Source of the DNA: Methylocystis echinoides
GTDB taxonomy: Bacteria; Pseudomonadota; Alphaproteobacteria; Rhizobiales; Beijerinckiaceae
Length of the DNA stretch: 64,000 nucleotides
Direction: 5' to 3'
NCBI RefSeq assembly: GCF_040687965.1
Contig: NZ_CP156084.1
Location: 3,038,501 to 3,102,500 of the forward strand
Positions 52,135 to 60,788 of the stretch are shown here, one piece after another. How positions within the stretch are numbered: position 1 is the stretch's first letter; every line of letters starts with the position of its first letter. A program made the translations under genes and the position numbers. The notes below the pieces were generated by a model that was not told the origin of the DNA, ran no database searches, and worked only from the letters and a program-made list of their open reading frames with translations.

Positions 52135-53532
52135 ATGTCGACGCCTGCGCTCAAGATCTACAACACGCTGACGCGGACGAAGGAGCTGTTCCGCCCCATC
52201 GACGCCGCCAATGTGCGCATGTATGTCTGCGGGCCGACGGTCTATGATTTCGCCCATATCGGCAACGCCCGGCCGCTCATCGTCTTCGACGTGCTGTATC
52301 GGCTGCTGCGGCATCTTGCAAAGCAGGGTGTTTGGGATGGCGGCAGAGGCGAGACTAAGGTCACCTATGTCCGCAACATCACCGACGTCGACGACAAGAT
52401 CAACGCCCGCGCCGCCGAGCGCGGGATCACCATCCGCGAACTGACCGAAGAGACCAACAGGGTCTTCCAGGAAGACGTGCGCGCGCTCGGGTGCCTCGAG
52501 CCCGACGTGCAGCCGCGCGCGACGGAACACATCGCGCAAATGATCGCGATCATCGAGCGGCTGATCGCTTCGCGCCACGCCTACGCAGCCGACGGCCATG
52601 TGCTCTTCGACGTGCCGTCGATGGAGGCTTACGGGCGTCTGTCGCGCCGTTCGCTCGACGAAATGCTCGCGGGCGCGCGCGTCGACGTCGCGCCCTATAA
52701 GCGCGGCGACATGGATTTCGTGCTGTGGAAGCCGTCGAAGGAGAGCGAGCCCGGCTGGGAGAGCCCCTGGGGCAGGGGGCGTCCCGGTTGGCATATCGAA
52801 TGCTCGGCGATGTCCTGGGCGCATCTCGGCGAGACCTTCGACATACACGGCGGCGGCATCGATCTCGTCTTTCCGCATCACGAGAACGAAATCGCGCAGA
52901 GCTGCTGCGCCTTCGGCCGCGACGTGATGGCGAATTACTGGATGCATAACGGATTCCTGCAGGTCGAGGGCGAGAAGATGTCCAAGAGCCTGGGGAATTT
53001 CGTGACGATTCACGAATTGCTGCATACGGACAAATTCGGCGGGCGGAAGTGGCCGGGCGAAGTGCTGCGGCTCGCGATGCTGAGGACGCATTACCGGCAG
53101 CCGATCGATTGGACCGTGAAGGCGCTCGAGGAGGCGGAATCATCTCTGCGGCGCTGGGCCGAGTTTGTGCAAAAGGGAGAGACGACCGGGAACAGCGGCA
53201 ACTTCTCTCACGAGTTTGCTGCGGCGCTTGCCGATGATCTCAATACGCCGCTCGCAGTGTCGCTGCTCCATGAGGTCCTTGACCCGATGCAGCTCGATGA
53301 GGCGTTGAAGCTTCTTGGCGTTGACGTTCGGAATTACGCGAGTTGGATCGAAAACGAAAAGCGCCACGCGGTCGACGCGCGAGCAATTGAATCGCTCATC
53401 TCCGCCCGTCTCGCCGCCCGCGCCGCCAAAAACTGGGCCGAGTCCGACCGCATCCGCGACGAGCTGGCCGCCATGGGCGTTGCGCTCAAGGATAATAAGG
53501 ACGGCACGACGACGTGGGAGGTCAAGCGGTGA
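52135..53532 (+). CDS. cysS: Cysteine--tRNA ligase
   Basis: 465-residue class I aminoacyl-tRNA synthetase charging tRNA-Cys. Motifs: zinc/active-site Cys and HIGH-type sequence in [30 protein letters not shown], zinc ligands in [13 protein letters not shown] and [11 protein letters not shown], and KMSKS in [18 protein letters not shown]. Complete and of usual length. GAGAGGA just before the ATG. The end of the gene merges directly into the palindromic repeat array: its TGA is followed at once by TGACGGACCCC. Confidence 0.95.
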   Translation: MSTPALKIYNTLTRTKELFRPIDAANVRMYVCGPTVYDFAHIGNARPLIVFDVLYRLLRHLAKQGVWDGGRGETKVTYVRNITDVDDKINARAAERGITIRELTEETNRVFQEDVRALGCLEPDVQPRATEHIAQMIAIIERLIASRHAYAADGHVLFDVPSMEAYGRLSRRSLDEMLAGARVDVAPYKRGDMDFVLWKPSKESEPGWESPWGRGRPGWHIECSAMSWAHLGETFDIHGGGIDLVFPHHENEIAQSCCAFGRDVMANYWMHNGFLQVEGEKMSKSLGNFVTIHELLHTDKFGGRKWPGEVLRLAMLRTHYRQPIDWTVKALEEAESSLRRWAEFVQKGETTGNSGNFSHEFAAALADDLNTPLAVSLLHEVLDPMQLDEALKLLGVDVRNYASWIENEKRHAVDARAIESLISARLAARAAKNWAESDRIRDELAAMGVALKDNKDGTTTWEVKR

Positions 53533-53536
53533 TGAC

Positions 53537-53723
53537 GGACCCCACCCGGCCCGCTTCGCGGGCCACCCTCCCCGCAAGGGGGAGGGATTCGCGCACGCAG
53601 GTTGGCGAGCCTTCTGAGAGGCTTGTGCAGCTTCAAATCTTTCAGGCGATTGGCGGTCTCGATGCAGTGCAATCCCTCCCCTTTACGGGGAGGGTGGCCC
53701 GCGCAGCGGGCCGGGTGGGGTTC
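53537..53723. repeat. Palindromic repeat family B, unit 1 (two inverted arms)
   Basis: Left arm from 53537: GGACCCCACC, hairpin GGCCCGCTTCGCGGGCC (53548-53564), second hairpin CCCTCCCCGCAAGGGGGAGGG (53567-53587). Right arm 53671-53723 is the inverse (ATCCCTCCCC to GGGCCGGGTGGGG). About 80 bases between the arms (GCACGCAGGTTGGCGAGCC and on) recur in unit 2. Together they frame the space between cysS and the DUF559 gene. Confidence 0.85.
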
Positions 53724-53735
53724 GAGGGCTAGCGC

Positions 53736-54089
53736 ATGACCGTCGCCCGCGCCCGCGCTTTGCGCAAGACCATGACGCCGCAGGAGGTGAAGCTGTGGGT
53801 TCAGCTGCGCAAGCTGAGGCCCGAGGGCTTTCACTTTCGCCGTCAGGCGCCGGTCGATGGATTCATTCTGGACTTCGCGTGTTTTAAACATAGGCTCATC
53901 GTCGAGATTGACGGCTCTCAGCACGCGGAAGACAGCGGCCTGCGCCACGATGCGCGCCGGGACGCCCACTTCGCGGCGCAAGGCTTTCGGACGCTGCGGT
54001 TCTGGAACAGCGAGGTTGATCTCAACCTGCATGGGGTCGTCGAGACGATCCTCGCCCGGGCGCGTGAGACTGAAGGGGAGGCGTTGTGA
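53736..54089 (+). CDS. DUF559 (Vsr/restriction-endonuclease-like) protein
   Basis: 117-residue protein of the DUF559 family, a PD-(D/E)XK-like fold related to Vsr endonucleases. N-terminal ARALRKTMTPQEVKLWVQLR, then FHFRRQAPVDGFILDFACF and LIVEIDGSQHAEDSGLRHDA, carrying the catalytic Asp (DFA) and Glu-Ile-Asp (EID/GSQH), and FRTLRFWNSEVDLNLHGVVE. Intact. It is bracketed by family B repeats and followed by a truncated copy of itself, so gene and repeats were duplicated together. Cytosolic; target DNA unknown. Confidence 0.88.
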   Translation: MTVARARALRKTMTPQEVKLWVQLRKLRPEGFHFRRQAPVDGFILDFACFKHRLIVEIDGSQHAEDSGLRHDARRDAHFAAQGFRTLRFWNSEVDLNLHGVVETILARARETEGEAL

Positions 54090-54093
54090 TGAC

Positions 54094-54261
54094 GGACCCC
54101 ACCCGGCCCGCTTCGCGGGCCACCCTCCCCGCAAGGGGGAGGGATTGGAGCACGCAGGTTGGCGAGCCTTCTGAGAGGCTTGTGCAGCTTCAACTCTTTC
54201 AGGCGGTTGGCGGTCTCGATGCAGTCCAATCCCTCCCCTTTACGGGGAGGGTGGCCCGCGC
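54094..54261. repeat. Palindromic repeat family B, unit 2
   Basis: Near-identical to unit 1: left arm from 54094, the same spacer, right arm from 54228, but the right arm breaks at GGCCCGCGC and passes straight into the DUF559 remnant. In unit 1, 30-40 further bases lie between two copies of GCCCGCGC; here they are lost. Confidence 0.85.
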
Positions 54262-54397
54262 CCGCGCTTTGCGCAAGACCATGACGCCGCAGGAGGTGAA
54301 GCTGTGGGTTCACCTGCGCAAGTTGAGGCCCGAGGGCCTTCACTTCGTCGAGACGATCCTCGCCCGGGCGCGTGAGACTGAAGGGGAGGCGTTGTGA
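54254..54397 (+). pseudogene. Decayed duplicate of the DUF559 gene
   Basis: Encodes ARARALRKTMTPQEVKLWVH and onward to RPEGLHF, then jumps to VETILARARETEGEAL: the first about 30 and last about 16 residues of the intact neighbour, with the catalytic middle (about 70 residues) and the start codon missing. Nearly identical to the intact gene in what remains, so the duplication is recent. Confidence 0.88.
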
Positions 54398-54401
54398 CGG
54401 C

Positions 54402-54454
54402 GGACCCCACCCGGCCCGCTTTGCGGGCCACCCTCCCCGCGAGGGGGAGGGATT
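54402..54454. repeat. Palindromic repeat family B, unit 3 (single arm)
   Basis: One arm only: GGACCCCACCCGGCCCGCTT, hairpin and CCCTCCCC/GGGGGAGGG stem, after the decayed DUF559 copy. It differs from units 1 and 2 at a few bases (TTTGCGGGCC, CGCGAGGGG). Confidence 0.82.
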
Positions 54455-54523
54455 CGCGCACACGAGTGCGCCTTCCCTCTGAAACTGCGCCCTGCGCCGT
54501 ATCTGAGAGACAAGGAGAAAGCC

Positions 54524-54658
54524 ATGTCCAATGACGACTGGAAAAGAACGCTGCCCTTCAAGCGCCATTGGGCGGTCTATCTCCTGTTCAAGCTCTTCGT
54601 GCTGGCGCTCGCCGCCGTCGCAGCCTGGCATCTGCTGCGCGCGTTCGAGGTCGTGTAA
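54524..54658 (+). CDS. 44-residue single-span membrane protein
   Basis: Short protein beginning MSNDDWKRTLPFKRHWAVYL, then a hydrophobic helix (LLFKLFVLALAAVAAWHLL) and RAFEVV at the end. AAGGAG is seven bases before the ATG, the best binding site in this region. Its TAA overlaps the ATG of the acetyltransferase gene (TAATG), so it is coupled to the next two genes. No family recognised; a real gene by binding site, coupling and clear topology. Confidence 0.68.
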   Translation: MSNDDWKRTLPFKRHWAVYLLFKLFVLALAAVAAWHLLRAFEVV

Positions 54659-55158
54659 TGGCGACAGCGCCGGGACTTCGACCCTATCTTCCGGCAGACG
54701 CCGCAACGCTCGCGGCGCTGTTTCGCGCCAGCGTCGAAGAGCTTGCGGCCGAGGATTATGACGCCGATCAACGCGAGGCCTGGGCCTCGGCCGCTGATGA
54801 CGAAGCGGCTTTCGCGTCGCGACTGGCCGGCGAACTGACGATTGTCGCGCTGCTTGGCGGCGACGTCGCCGGCTTCGCCTCGCTCAAGGATAATGCAATT
54901 TTCGACATGCTCTATGTGCGACCCGATCTCGCGGGGCAGGGCGTCGGCGCCACGCTCGCGGACGCCATCGAGAAGCTTGCCGCGGCGCGCGGAACGAAAA
55001 AGCTCACCGTCGAGGCCTCCGACTCGGCGCGCGACTTTTTCGCGGCGCGCGGCTATGTCGCACAGAGCCGAAACACTGTAACGATCGCCGGCGAATGGCT
55101 CGGCAACACCACAATGACCAAGGAACTGGCGGCGCCCGCCGCCGGGGGACTGCAGTGA
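54658..55158 (+). CDS. GNAT-family N-acetyltransferase
   Basis: 166-residue acetyl-CoA-dependent acetyltransferase. The fold is recognisable from LRPYLPADAATLAALFRASV, a beta bulge FDMLYVRPDLAGQGVGATLA with the acetyl-CoA loop (G-x-G-x-A near Q/R), and the C-terminal ARDFFAARGYVAQSRNTVTI. The start overlaps the stop of the 44-residue protein and the stop overlaps cimA (TGATG). Substrate unknown; it could be a small metabolite or protein. Confidence 0.85.
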   Translation: MATAPGLRPYLPADAATLAALFRASVEELAAEDYDADQREAWASAADDEAAFASRLAGELTIVALLGGDVAGFASLKDNAIFDMLYVRPDLAGQGVGATLADAIEKLAAARGTKKLTVEASDSARDFFAARGYVAQSRNTVTIAGEWLGNTTMTKELAAPAAGGLQ

Positions 55159-56753
55159 TGATGAAGGAACGCGTCACGCTTTACGACACGACGCTGCGCG
55201 ACGGCGCGCAGACGACAGGCGTCGATTTCTCGCTCGAAGACAAGCGGCAGATCGCCGCCCTGCTCGACGACCTCGGCGTCGATTATGTCGAAGGCGGATA
55301 TCCCGGCGCCAATCCGCTCGATACGGAGTTTTTCACGACGCGGCCGAAACTGCGCGCCCGCTTCTCCGCCTTCGGCATGACGCGGCGGCAGGGCCGTTCG
55401 GTCGAGAATGATCCCGGCGTCGCGGCGCTGCTCGACAGCGCGGCGGATGCGGTGACCTTTGTCGCGAAGAGCTGGGATTATCAGGTCAAGGTCGCTTTGC
55501 GCTCCACGGAAGAGGACAATCTCCAGGGCATTACGCAATCCGTGAAGGCCGCCGTGTCGAAGCAGAAGGAAGCGGCCGTCGACTGCGAGCATTTCTTCGA
55601 CGGCTTCAAGGCCAATCCGGACTATGCGCTGGCCTGCGCCAAGGCCGCCTATGACTCTGGCGCGCGCTGGGTCGTGCTCTGCGACACCAATGGCGGAACG
55701 CTGCCGCATGAGGTCGAGCGCATTGTCGCCGAAGTGGTGAAGGTAATTCCGGGCGACCATATCGGCGTGCATTGCCATGACGACACCGGTCAGGCGGTCG
55801 CCAATTCGCTCGCCGCGCTGCGCGCCGGCGCGCGGCAAATTCAGGGCACGCTCAATGGTCTCGGCGAACGCTGCGGCAACGCCAATCTCACGACGATCAT
55901 CCCGACGCTGCTCCTCAAGGAGGAGTTCGCCGAGCGGTTCGAGATCGGCGTGAGCCGCGACAAGCTCACCCACCTGACGCGCGTCAGCCATGCGCTCGAC
56001 GAGCTGCTCAACCGCGCGCCGAACCGCCACGCGCCTTATGTCGGCGCGAGCGCCTTCGCCACCAAGGCGGGAATTCACGCCTCGGCCGTGCTCACCGATC
56101 CGCGCACCTATGAGCATGTGCCGCCGGAGAGCGTGGGCAATATGCGCCGCGTGCTGGTCTCGGATCAGGCGGGACGCTCGAACATCATTTCCGAACTGAC
56201 GCGGCTCGGCGTCAACGTCGACAAGAAGGATCCGAGGCTCACGCGCCTCCTCGACGAAGTGAAAGACAAGGAGGCGCAGGGCTACGCCTATGAGGGCGCC
56301 GACGCCTCCTTCTTCCTGCTGGCCAAGCGCGTCCTCGGCGAAGCGCCGCATTATTTCGATATCGAGCGCTACAGCGTTGCGGTCGACCGCCGTTTTGCGA
56401 AGAACGGCGGCTTCGAGGACCTCGGCGCCGAGGCCATCGTGAAGGTCAATGTGCACGGCGAAAGCCGCATTTCGGCGGCGGAGGGCAACGGCCCCGTCAA
56501 TGCGCTGGACCTCGCCCTGCGCAAGGATCTCGGCGCCTATCAAAGATTCATCGACGACGTGCGCCTCGTCGATTACCGCGTGCGCGTCTTTCAGGGCGGC
56601 ACGGACGCCGTGACGCGCGTGCTGGTCGAATGCGCCGATGGCGCGGGCAATCGCTGGTCGACGGTCGGCGTCTCCGCGAATGTCATCGACGCGTCATTCG
56701 AGGCGATTGTCGACGCGATCAATTACAAGCTGCTGATCTCGGGGGCGACCTAG
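55158..56753 (+). CDS. cimA: Citramalate synthase
   Basis: 531-residue enzyme condensing acetyl-CoA and pyruvate to (R)-citramalate, opening the threonine-independent route to isoleucine. N-terminal TLYDTTLRDGAQTTGVDFSL (catalytic Arg and Asp), YVEGGYPGANPLDTEFF, metal His-x-His in HIGVHCHDDTGQA, NGLGERCGNANL, and the C-terminal allosteric LeuA dimer domain (VDYRVRVFQGGTDAVTRVLV). The motifs and length are those of the CimA-type long enzymes rather than 2-isopropylmalate synthase. Starts on ATGATG overlapping the GNAT stop. A family B repeat follows the stop. Confidence 0.9.
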   Translation: MMKERVTLYDTTLRDGAQTTGVDFSLEDKRQIAALLDDLGVDYVEGGYPGANPLDTEFFTTRPKLRARFSAFGMTRRQGRSVENDPGVAALLDSAADAVTFVAKSWDYQVKVALRSTEEDNLQGITQSVKAAVSKQKEAAVDCEHFFDGFKANPDYALACAKAAYDSGARWVVLCDTNGGTLPHEVERIVAEVVKVIPGDHIGVHCHDDTGQAVANSLAALRAGARQIQGTLNGLGERCGNANLTTIIPTLLLKEEFAERFEIGVSRDKLTHLTRVSHALDELLNRAPNRHAPYVGASAFATKAGIHASAVLTDPRTYEHVPPESVGNMRRVLVSDQAGRSNIISELTRLGVNVDKKDPRLTRLLDEVKDKEAQGYAYEGADASFFLLAKRVLGEAPHYFDIERYSVAVDRRFAKNGGFEDLGAEAIVKVNVHGESRISAAEGNGPVNALDLALRKDLGAYQRFIDDVRLVDYRVRVFQGGTDAVTRVLVECADGAGNRWSTVGVSANVIDASFEAIVDAINYKLLISGAT

Positions 56754-56757
56754 GGGC

Positions 56758-56810
56758 GGACCCCACCCGGCCCGCTTCGCGGGCCGCCCTCCCCGCGAGG
56801 GGGAGGGATT
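56758..56810. repeat. Palindromic repeat family B, dispersed single arm
   Basis: GGACCCCACCCGGCCCGCTT, hairpin GGCCCGCTTCGCGGGCC and CCCTCCCCGCGAGGGGGAGGG, immediately after the cimA stop and facing the convergent LOG-family gene. Shows that the family also occurs away from DUF559 genes. Confidence 0.85.
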
Positions 56811-56823
56811 AGCACGCAGGTTT

Positions 56824-57420
56824 TCACATCCGCTCGGTAATCGCCGTTTCCTCGACTTTCGGCATGCGGCGCGCGGTCGTCTGGATCATCGGCAGAATGT
56901 CCTCGACGCGTTCCGCCACGAGATAGCGCACTTCATATCCCTCGCGGATAAAACCCGAATTGTGCATATGGGCGAAGAGCGTCAGCAACGGGCGCCAGAA
57001 GCCGGCGATGTCGGCGATGACAAGCGGCTTGGTATGCCGCCCGAGCTGAATCCAGGTCAACTGCTCCGTCAGCTCCTCGAGCGTCCCGACGCCGCCGGGC
57101 AGGGCGACAAAAGCGTCCGATTTTTCGAACATCAGGCGCTTTCGGGTATGCATATGGTCGACGACGATCAAATCGGTCATTCCCTGCATAGCCAGTTCGC
57201 GCTCTTCCAGAAAGTCGGGGATGATACCGGTCACCCGGCCGCCGGCGTTCAGCACGGCGCGCGCGGTTATCCCCATGAGGCCGCAGGAGCCGCCGCCAAA
57301 GACGAGTCCGACTCCGGCTTTGGCCAGAATGCGCCCAAAAGTTTCCGCCGCCGCGGCGTAGCGCAGGTCGTCTCCCTGGGCGGAGCCGCAGTAGACGCAA
57401 ATGTTCTTGATCTTCTGCAT
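56824..57420 (-). CDS. LOG-family protein (TIGR00730-type nucleotide phosphoribohydrolase)
   Basis: 198-residue Rossmann-fold protein: KNICVYCGSAQGDDLRYAAA, GLVFGGGSCGLMGITARAVL, and the signature LPGGVGTLEELTEQLTWIQL containing PGGxGTxxE, with the preceding Arg (TRKRLMFEKSDAFVAL). The family hydrolyses nucleoside 5'-monophosphates, including cytokinin-type nucleotides, and was formerly called lysine decarboxylase. ATG 57420 gives the normal N-terminus. Cytosolic. Divergent from the Atm1-type exporter. Confidence 0.88.
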   Translation of the reverse strand: MQKIKNICVYCGSAQGDDLRYAAAAETFGRILAKAGVGLVFGGGSCGLMGITARAVLNAGGRVTGIIPDFLEERELAMQGMTDLIVVDHMHTRKRLMFEKSDAFVALPGGVGTLEELTEQLTWIQLGRHTKPLVIADIAGFWRPLLTLFAHMHNSGFIREGYEVRYLVAERVEDILPMIQTTARRMPKVEETAITERM

Positions 57421-57542
57421 AAGCTTCTTTCCGTCAACTGGCGCCATCGGCCCGCCGGTCAAGCGGGGTGCGCGAAAGAGTTAAAGGCCTTATATGACAC
57501 TTGCCTCTTTCGCCGAGGCTTCCATTCATCATTGGACTCCGA

Positions 57543-59435
57543 ATGCTCAGAATTGGCCAACGCGCGTCGGGCGCCTATGGCGCGCCCGATCCGCAGGACG
57601 CTTCCCTTTCCGAAGCCTCGCTCCTTGGAACAATCCGCCGGCTGTGGCCCTATATCTGGCCGCGCGGCCGGCGCGATCTGGAGCTACGCGTCGCTGTCGT
57701 CTTCGGGCTGCTGATCGTCAGCAAGCTGTTCAACGCCATGACGCCCTATGCTTTCAAATGGGCGACCGATGCGCTGGCGGAAAGCGGAGCAGCGGCCCTG
57801 CCCGTTCTGGGCGCGAGCGCCGTCGGCTTTACGCTGCTCATGGGCGCGATCCGCATCGTGTCCGTCATCCTTATGCAGGCGCGCGACGGCATTTTCGCGG
57901 CGGTGGCCATGCATGCCGTCAGGCGGCTGGCGACCGACCTTTTCATCCATATGCACGAACTGTCCCTGCGCTTTCACATCAGCCGCAAGACAGGCGGGTT
58001 GACGCGCGTCCTGGAGCGTGGCCGCAACGCGATCGAGACGCTGTCGCGGCTCGTGATGTCCACCGGCGCGCCGACCGCGCTCGAAATGGCGCTCGTGCTG
58101 GGAATCTTCATCTATCAGTTCGACTGGCGCTACGGCCTCGTGCTCATTGTCACCCTGGGGGCCTATTTCGCCTATACCACGCTCGCGACCAACTGGCGCA
58201 TCGCGATCCGCCGCACGATGAACGAGAGCGACACGGACGCCAACCAGAAGGCGATCGACAGTCTGCTCAATTACGAGACGGTAAAGTATTTCAGCGCCGA
58301 GCGGCGCGAAGCCGAGCGCTACGACAGATCCATGGCCTTTTACGAAAAGGCCAGCACCCATTCCTATATTTCGCTCGCCATCCTCAACGCCGGCCAGACG
58401 GTGATCTACATCATTGGCGTGACGACGATGATGGTCATGTGCGTCTACAGCATTCGCGCCGGCCAAAACACGGTCGGCGATTTCGTGCTCATCAACGCCA
58501 TGATGTTGCAGCTCGCCCAACCGTTGAATTTCATGGGCACTTTCTATCGCGAGGTGCGGCAGGCGATCATCGACATCGAGACCATGTTCTCGATCCTGTC
58601 GCGCAGTCCCGAGATTTCGGACAAGCCGGACGCCGAGCCGCTTGTCGTGAACGAGGGGCGCGTCGTCTTCGACAATGTGCAGTTTTATTACGATTCCGAT
58701 CGGCCGATCCTGAAGGGCGTGAGCTTCGACGCGGCGCCCGGCCAGACGATCGCCATTGTCGGGCCGTCAGGCGCCGGCAAATCGACGATCTCGCGGCTCA
58801 TGTTCCGCTTCTACGAGCCGCAGGGCGGCCGGATCACGATCGACGGGCGGAATATTCTCGACGTCACCCAGGCGAGCCTGCGCGCCGCCATCGGCATGGT
58901 GCCGCAGGACACCGTGCTCTTCAACGACTCGATCGGCTACAACATCCGTTACGGCCGCTGGGACGCGACCGACGCGGAGGTGCGCGAGGCCGCGCAGCTC
59001 GCCCAGATCGACGCGTTCATTCAGAGCGTGCCGGGCGGGTATGAAGCGCAGGTGGGCGAGCGTGGGTTGAAGCTCTCCGGCGGCGAGAAGCAGCGCGTCG
59101 CGATCGCCCGCACCATCCTCAAGGGCCCGCCCATCCTCATTCTGGACGAAGCGACCTCGGCGCTCGACAGTTTCACGGAGCATGAAATTCAGGAGGCGCT
59201 GCGCCGCGTCGCCAAGGGCCGCACGACGCTCGTCATCGCCCATCGGCTCTCGACCGTCGTGGACGCGGATGAGATTCTCTTCCTCGACCATGGGCGCATC
59301 ATCGAGCGAGGCCGCCATGCGGAGCTGCTGGCGCTCGGCGGCCATTACGCCGCCATGTGGAACCGCCAGCGCGAGGCCGCCGAAGCGCGCGCCAAACTGC
59401 TCGAGGCCGAGCGCGAGGAGGCCGAGGCGGAGTAG
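57543..59435 (+). CDS. Atm1-type ABC exporter
   Basis: 630-residue half-transporter: six-span membrane domain (VFGLLIVSKLFNAMTPYAFK, LEMALVLGIFIYQFDWRYGL) and an ATPase with Walker A VGPSGAGKSTISRL (about 404-417), signature KLSGGEKQRVAIARTIL, Walker B ILILDEATSALDS and the switch His in VIAHRLSTV. The NYETVKYFSAERREAERYD segment is typical of ABCB7/Atm1 exporters, which move glutathione-bound sulfur or metal adducts and help Fe-S assembly and metal detoxification. ATG 57543 is chosen; upstream in-frame ATG 57501 gives an atypical extension. Complete. Confidence 0.9.
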   Translation: MLRIGQRASGAYGAPDPQDASLSEASLLGTIRRLWPYIWPRGRRDLELRVAVVFGLLIVSKLFNAMTPYAFKWATDALAESGAAALPVLGASAVGFTLLMGAIRIVSVILMQARDGIFAAVAMHAVRRLATDLFIHMHELSLRFHISRKTGGLTRVLERGRNAIETLSRLVMSTGAPTALEMALVLGIFIYQFDWRYGLVLIVTLGAYFAYTTLATNWRIAIRRTMNESDTDANQKAIDSLLNYETVKYFSAERREAERYDRSMAFYEKASTHSYISLAILNAGQTVIYIIGVTTMMVMCVYSIRAGQNTVGDFVLINAMMLQLAQPLNFMGTFYREVRQAIIDIETMFSILSRSPEISDKPDAEPLVVNEGRVVFDNVQFYYDSDRPILKGVSFDAAPGQTIAIVGPSGAGKSTISRLMFRFYEPQGGRITIDGRNILDVTQASLRAAIGMVPQDTVLFNDSIGYNIRYGRWDATDAEVREAAQLAQIDAFIQSVPGGYEAQVGERGLKLSGGEKQRVAIARTILKGPPILILDEATSALDSFTEHEIQEALRRVAKGRTTLVIAHRLSTVVDADEILFLDHGRIIERGRHAELLALGGHYAAMWNRQREAAEARAKLLEAEREEAEAE

Positions 59436-59609
59436 GGCCCGGGGTCGCCCCGCTCCCTCAAGAGTCGGGCTTCGCGCGCCCGTCAGAATGACGCCAGAAA
59501 AAAAGGGTTTGGTCTGCGGTAGCGCCAGGCGCTGGCTTCGAGGCGCGCGGCGTAAATTGTCTAAAATGCCCGGCGCAAATAGGCGCATTCCAATCAGACG
59601 CGAGTCTTA

Positions 59610-60602
59610 ATGTCCGAACAGCGAACCACGATTTACAGCCTTCAGGCTGGCCGCGCTCTCGCTGCGATTGCGGTGGTCGTTCACCACGCCGCGTTAGCGG
59701 CTCGTGATTTCGGCGGCGGCCTGCGATACGAAGACATATTTTCGCTCGGCTACTTGGGCGTGGATTTCTTTTTCGTCCTTTCCGGATTCATCATTTACTA
59801 CTCGACTGTCGGTCGTTCCAAGAGCGCGGCGGATTACGCAAGGTCCAGGGCCGTAAGAATATACTTTCCCTATCTCCCTATCGGGCTGGCGATAGCGATA
59901 CTCTATTGGCTGCTTCCCGGAGCTTCGCTGGGCGATCGCCAGTGGAATTGGCTGACAACCATCACGCTCGCGCCGATCGGCGCCCCGGCGCTCAGTGTCG
60001 CGTGGACGCTTCAACACGAAGTCATGTTTTACGCTTTATTCGGGATTTTTTACTTTTCCGGTCGCCTGTTCTTAGGTCTATTTCTCTGGTTCGGCGCAAT
60101 TGCCGCCAATGGCTTGATCGGCGCAGTGGATGTGATTCCGCTACGCCCCATCGATCTTGAATTCCTTTTTGGCGTCGCAGCGGCTGTAATGGCGCAGCGA
60201 GGGCGATGGCATGTGGCAATGGCGCCGGCCGCGCTTATCTGCTTTGTCCTATGGGGCTTTCAGGGATTTCACCGTGAATCGTCGGTGCTTGTCGGGCTCG
60301 GGTTCGCCTTGCTCGTGCCCGTCATCGTCGCCGCTGAACGCGAACAGTGGTTGAGGATTCCCCGCACCTATATTTTCCTGGGCGCAGCGTCCTATTCGAT
60401 CTACCTCTCGCACGGCTTGGCCATTTCTATCGCGGCCCGTATCCTTCATGGATCCTGGGTCATCATGATCGGGTCGACCTTAGCCGGCGTTCTTGGCGGC
60501 GTCGCCTACTACCTGGTTATTGAACGTCCAATCCTAAATCTTGCTGGGTCCAGAAAGGTCCCTGCGCGGTCCAAGGCGCGCGACGAGATCCATGCCGAGT
60601 AG
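59610..60602 (+). CDS. Acyltransferase-3 family membrane protein
   Basis: 330-residue inner-membrane O-acyltransferase with about ten spans. YSLQAGRALAAIAVVVHHAA (the catalytic His), SLGYLGVDFFFVLSGFIIYY, Arg-rich SRAVRIYFPYLPIGLAIAIL, and a final FLGAASYSIYLSHGLAISIA segment. It lacks the SGNH domain present in the protein at 22355-24361. It probably modifies a cell-surface glycan or lipid; the target is unknown. The weak Shine-Dalgarno leaves the start moderately sure. Confidence 0.85.
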   Translation: MSEQRTTIYSLQAGRALAAIAVVVHHAALAARDFGGGLRYEDIFSLGYLGVDFFFVLSGFIIYYSTVGRSKSAADYARSRAVRIYFPYLPIGLAIAILYWLLPGASLGDRQWNWLTTITLAPIGAPALSVAWTLQHEVMFYALFGIFYFSGRLFLGLFLWFGAIAANGLIGAVDVIPLRPIDLEFLFGVAAAVMAQRGRWHVAMAPAALICFVLWGFQGFHRESSVLVGLGFALLVPVIVAAEREQWLRIPRTYIFLGAASYSIYLSHGLAISIAARILHGSWVIMIGSTLAGVLGGVAYYLVIERPILNLAGSRKVPARSKARDEIHAE

Positions 60603-60788
60603 CGCCTCGCGGTTGCCGGGGCTTGAGCGCCGCGCCGACCGGTGACGTGACGGATTGCCCCCCGGAAGGGCCCCCGAGCCCCGCGCTGGCAAAATTCGCC
60701 TGCCCTTTGGCGAGGATTATTCTTTGCCGAAGATCAATTGCCGACGCACCCTCAAAGGCAAAGGCGCCTTAAGCCCCGGGAGGGTTCG

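Noticed and set aside
53736-54397. Insertion sequence with transposase
   Set aside because: The protein is a DUF559 endonuclease-like fold, not a DDE or HUH transposase, and there is no target-site duplication that I can see. Kept as a repeat-associated gene.
53537-54454. CRISPR array
   Set aside because: Repeat units are palindromic, over 50 bases long, spaced by hundreds of bases and separated by a repeated coding segment. No cas genes are nearby.
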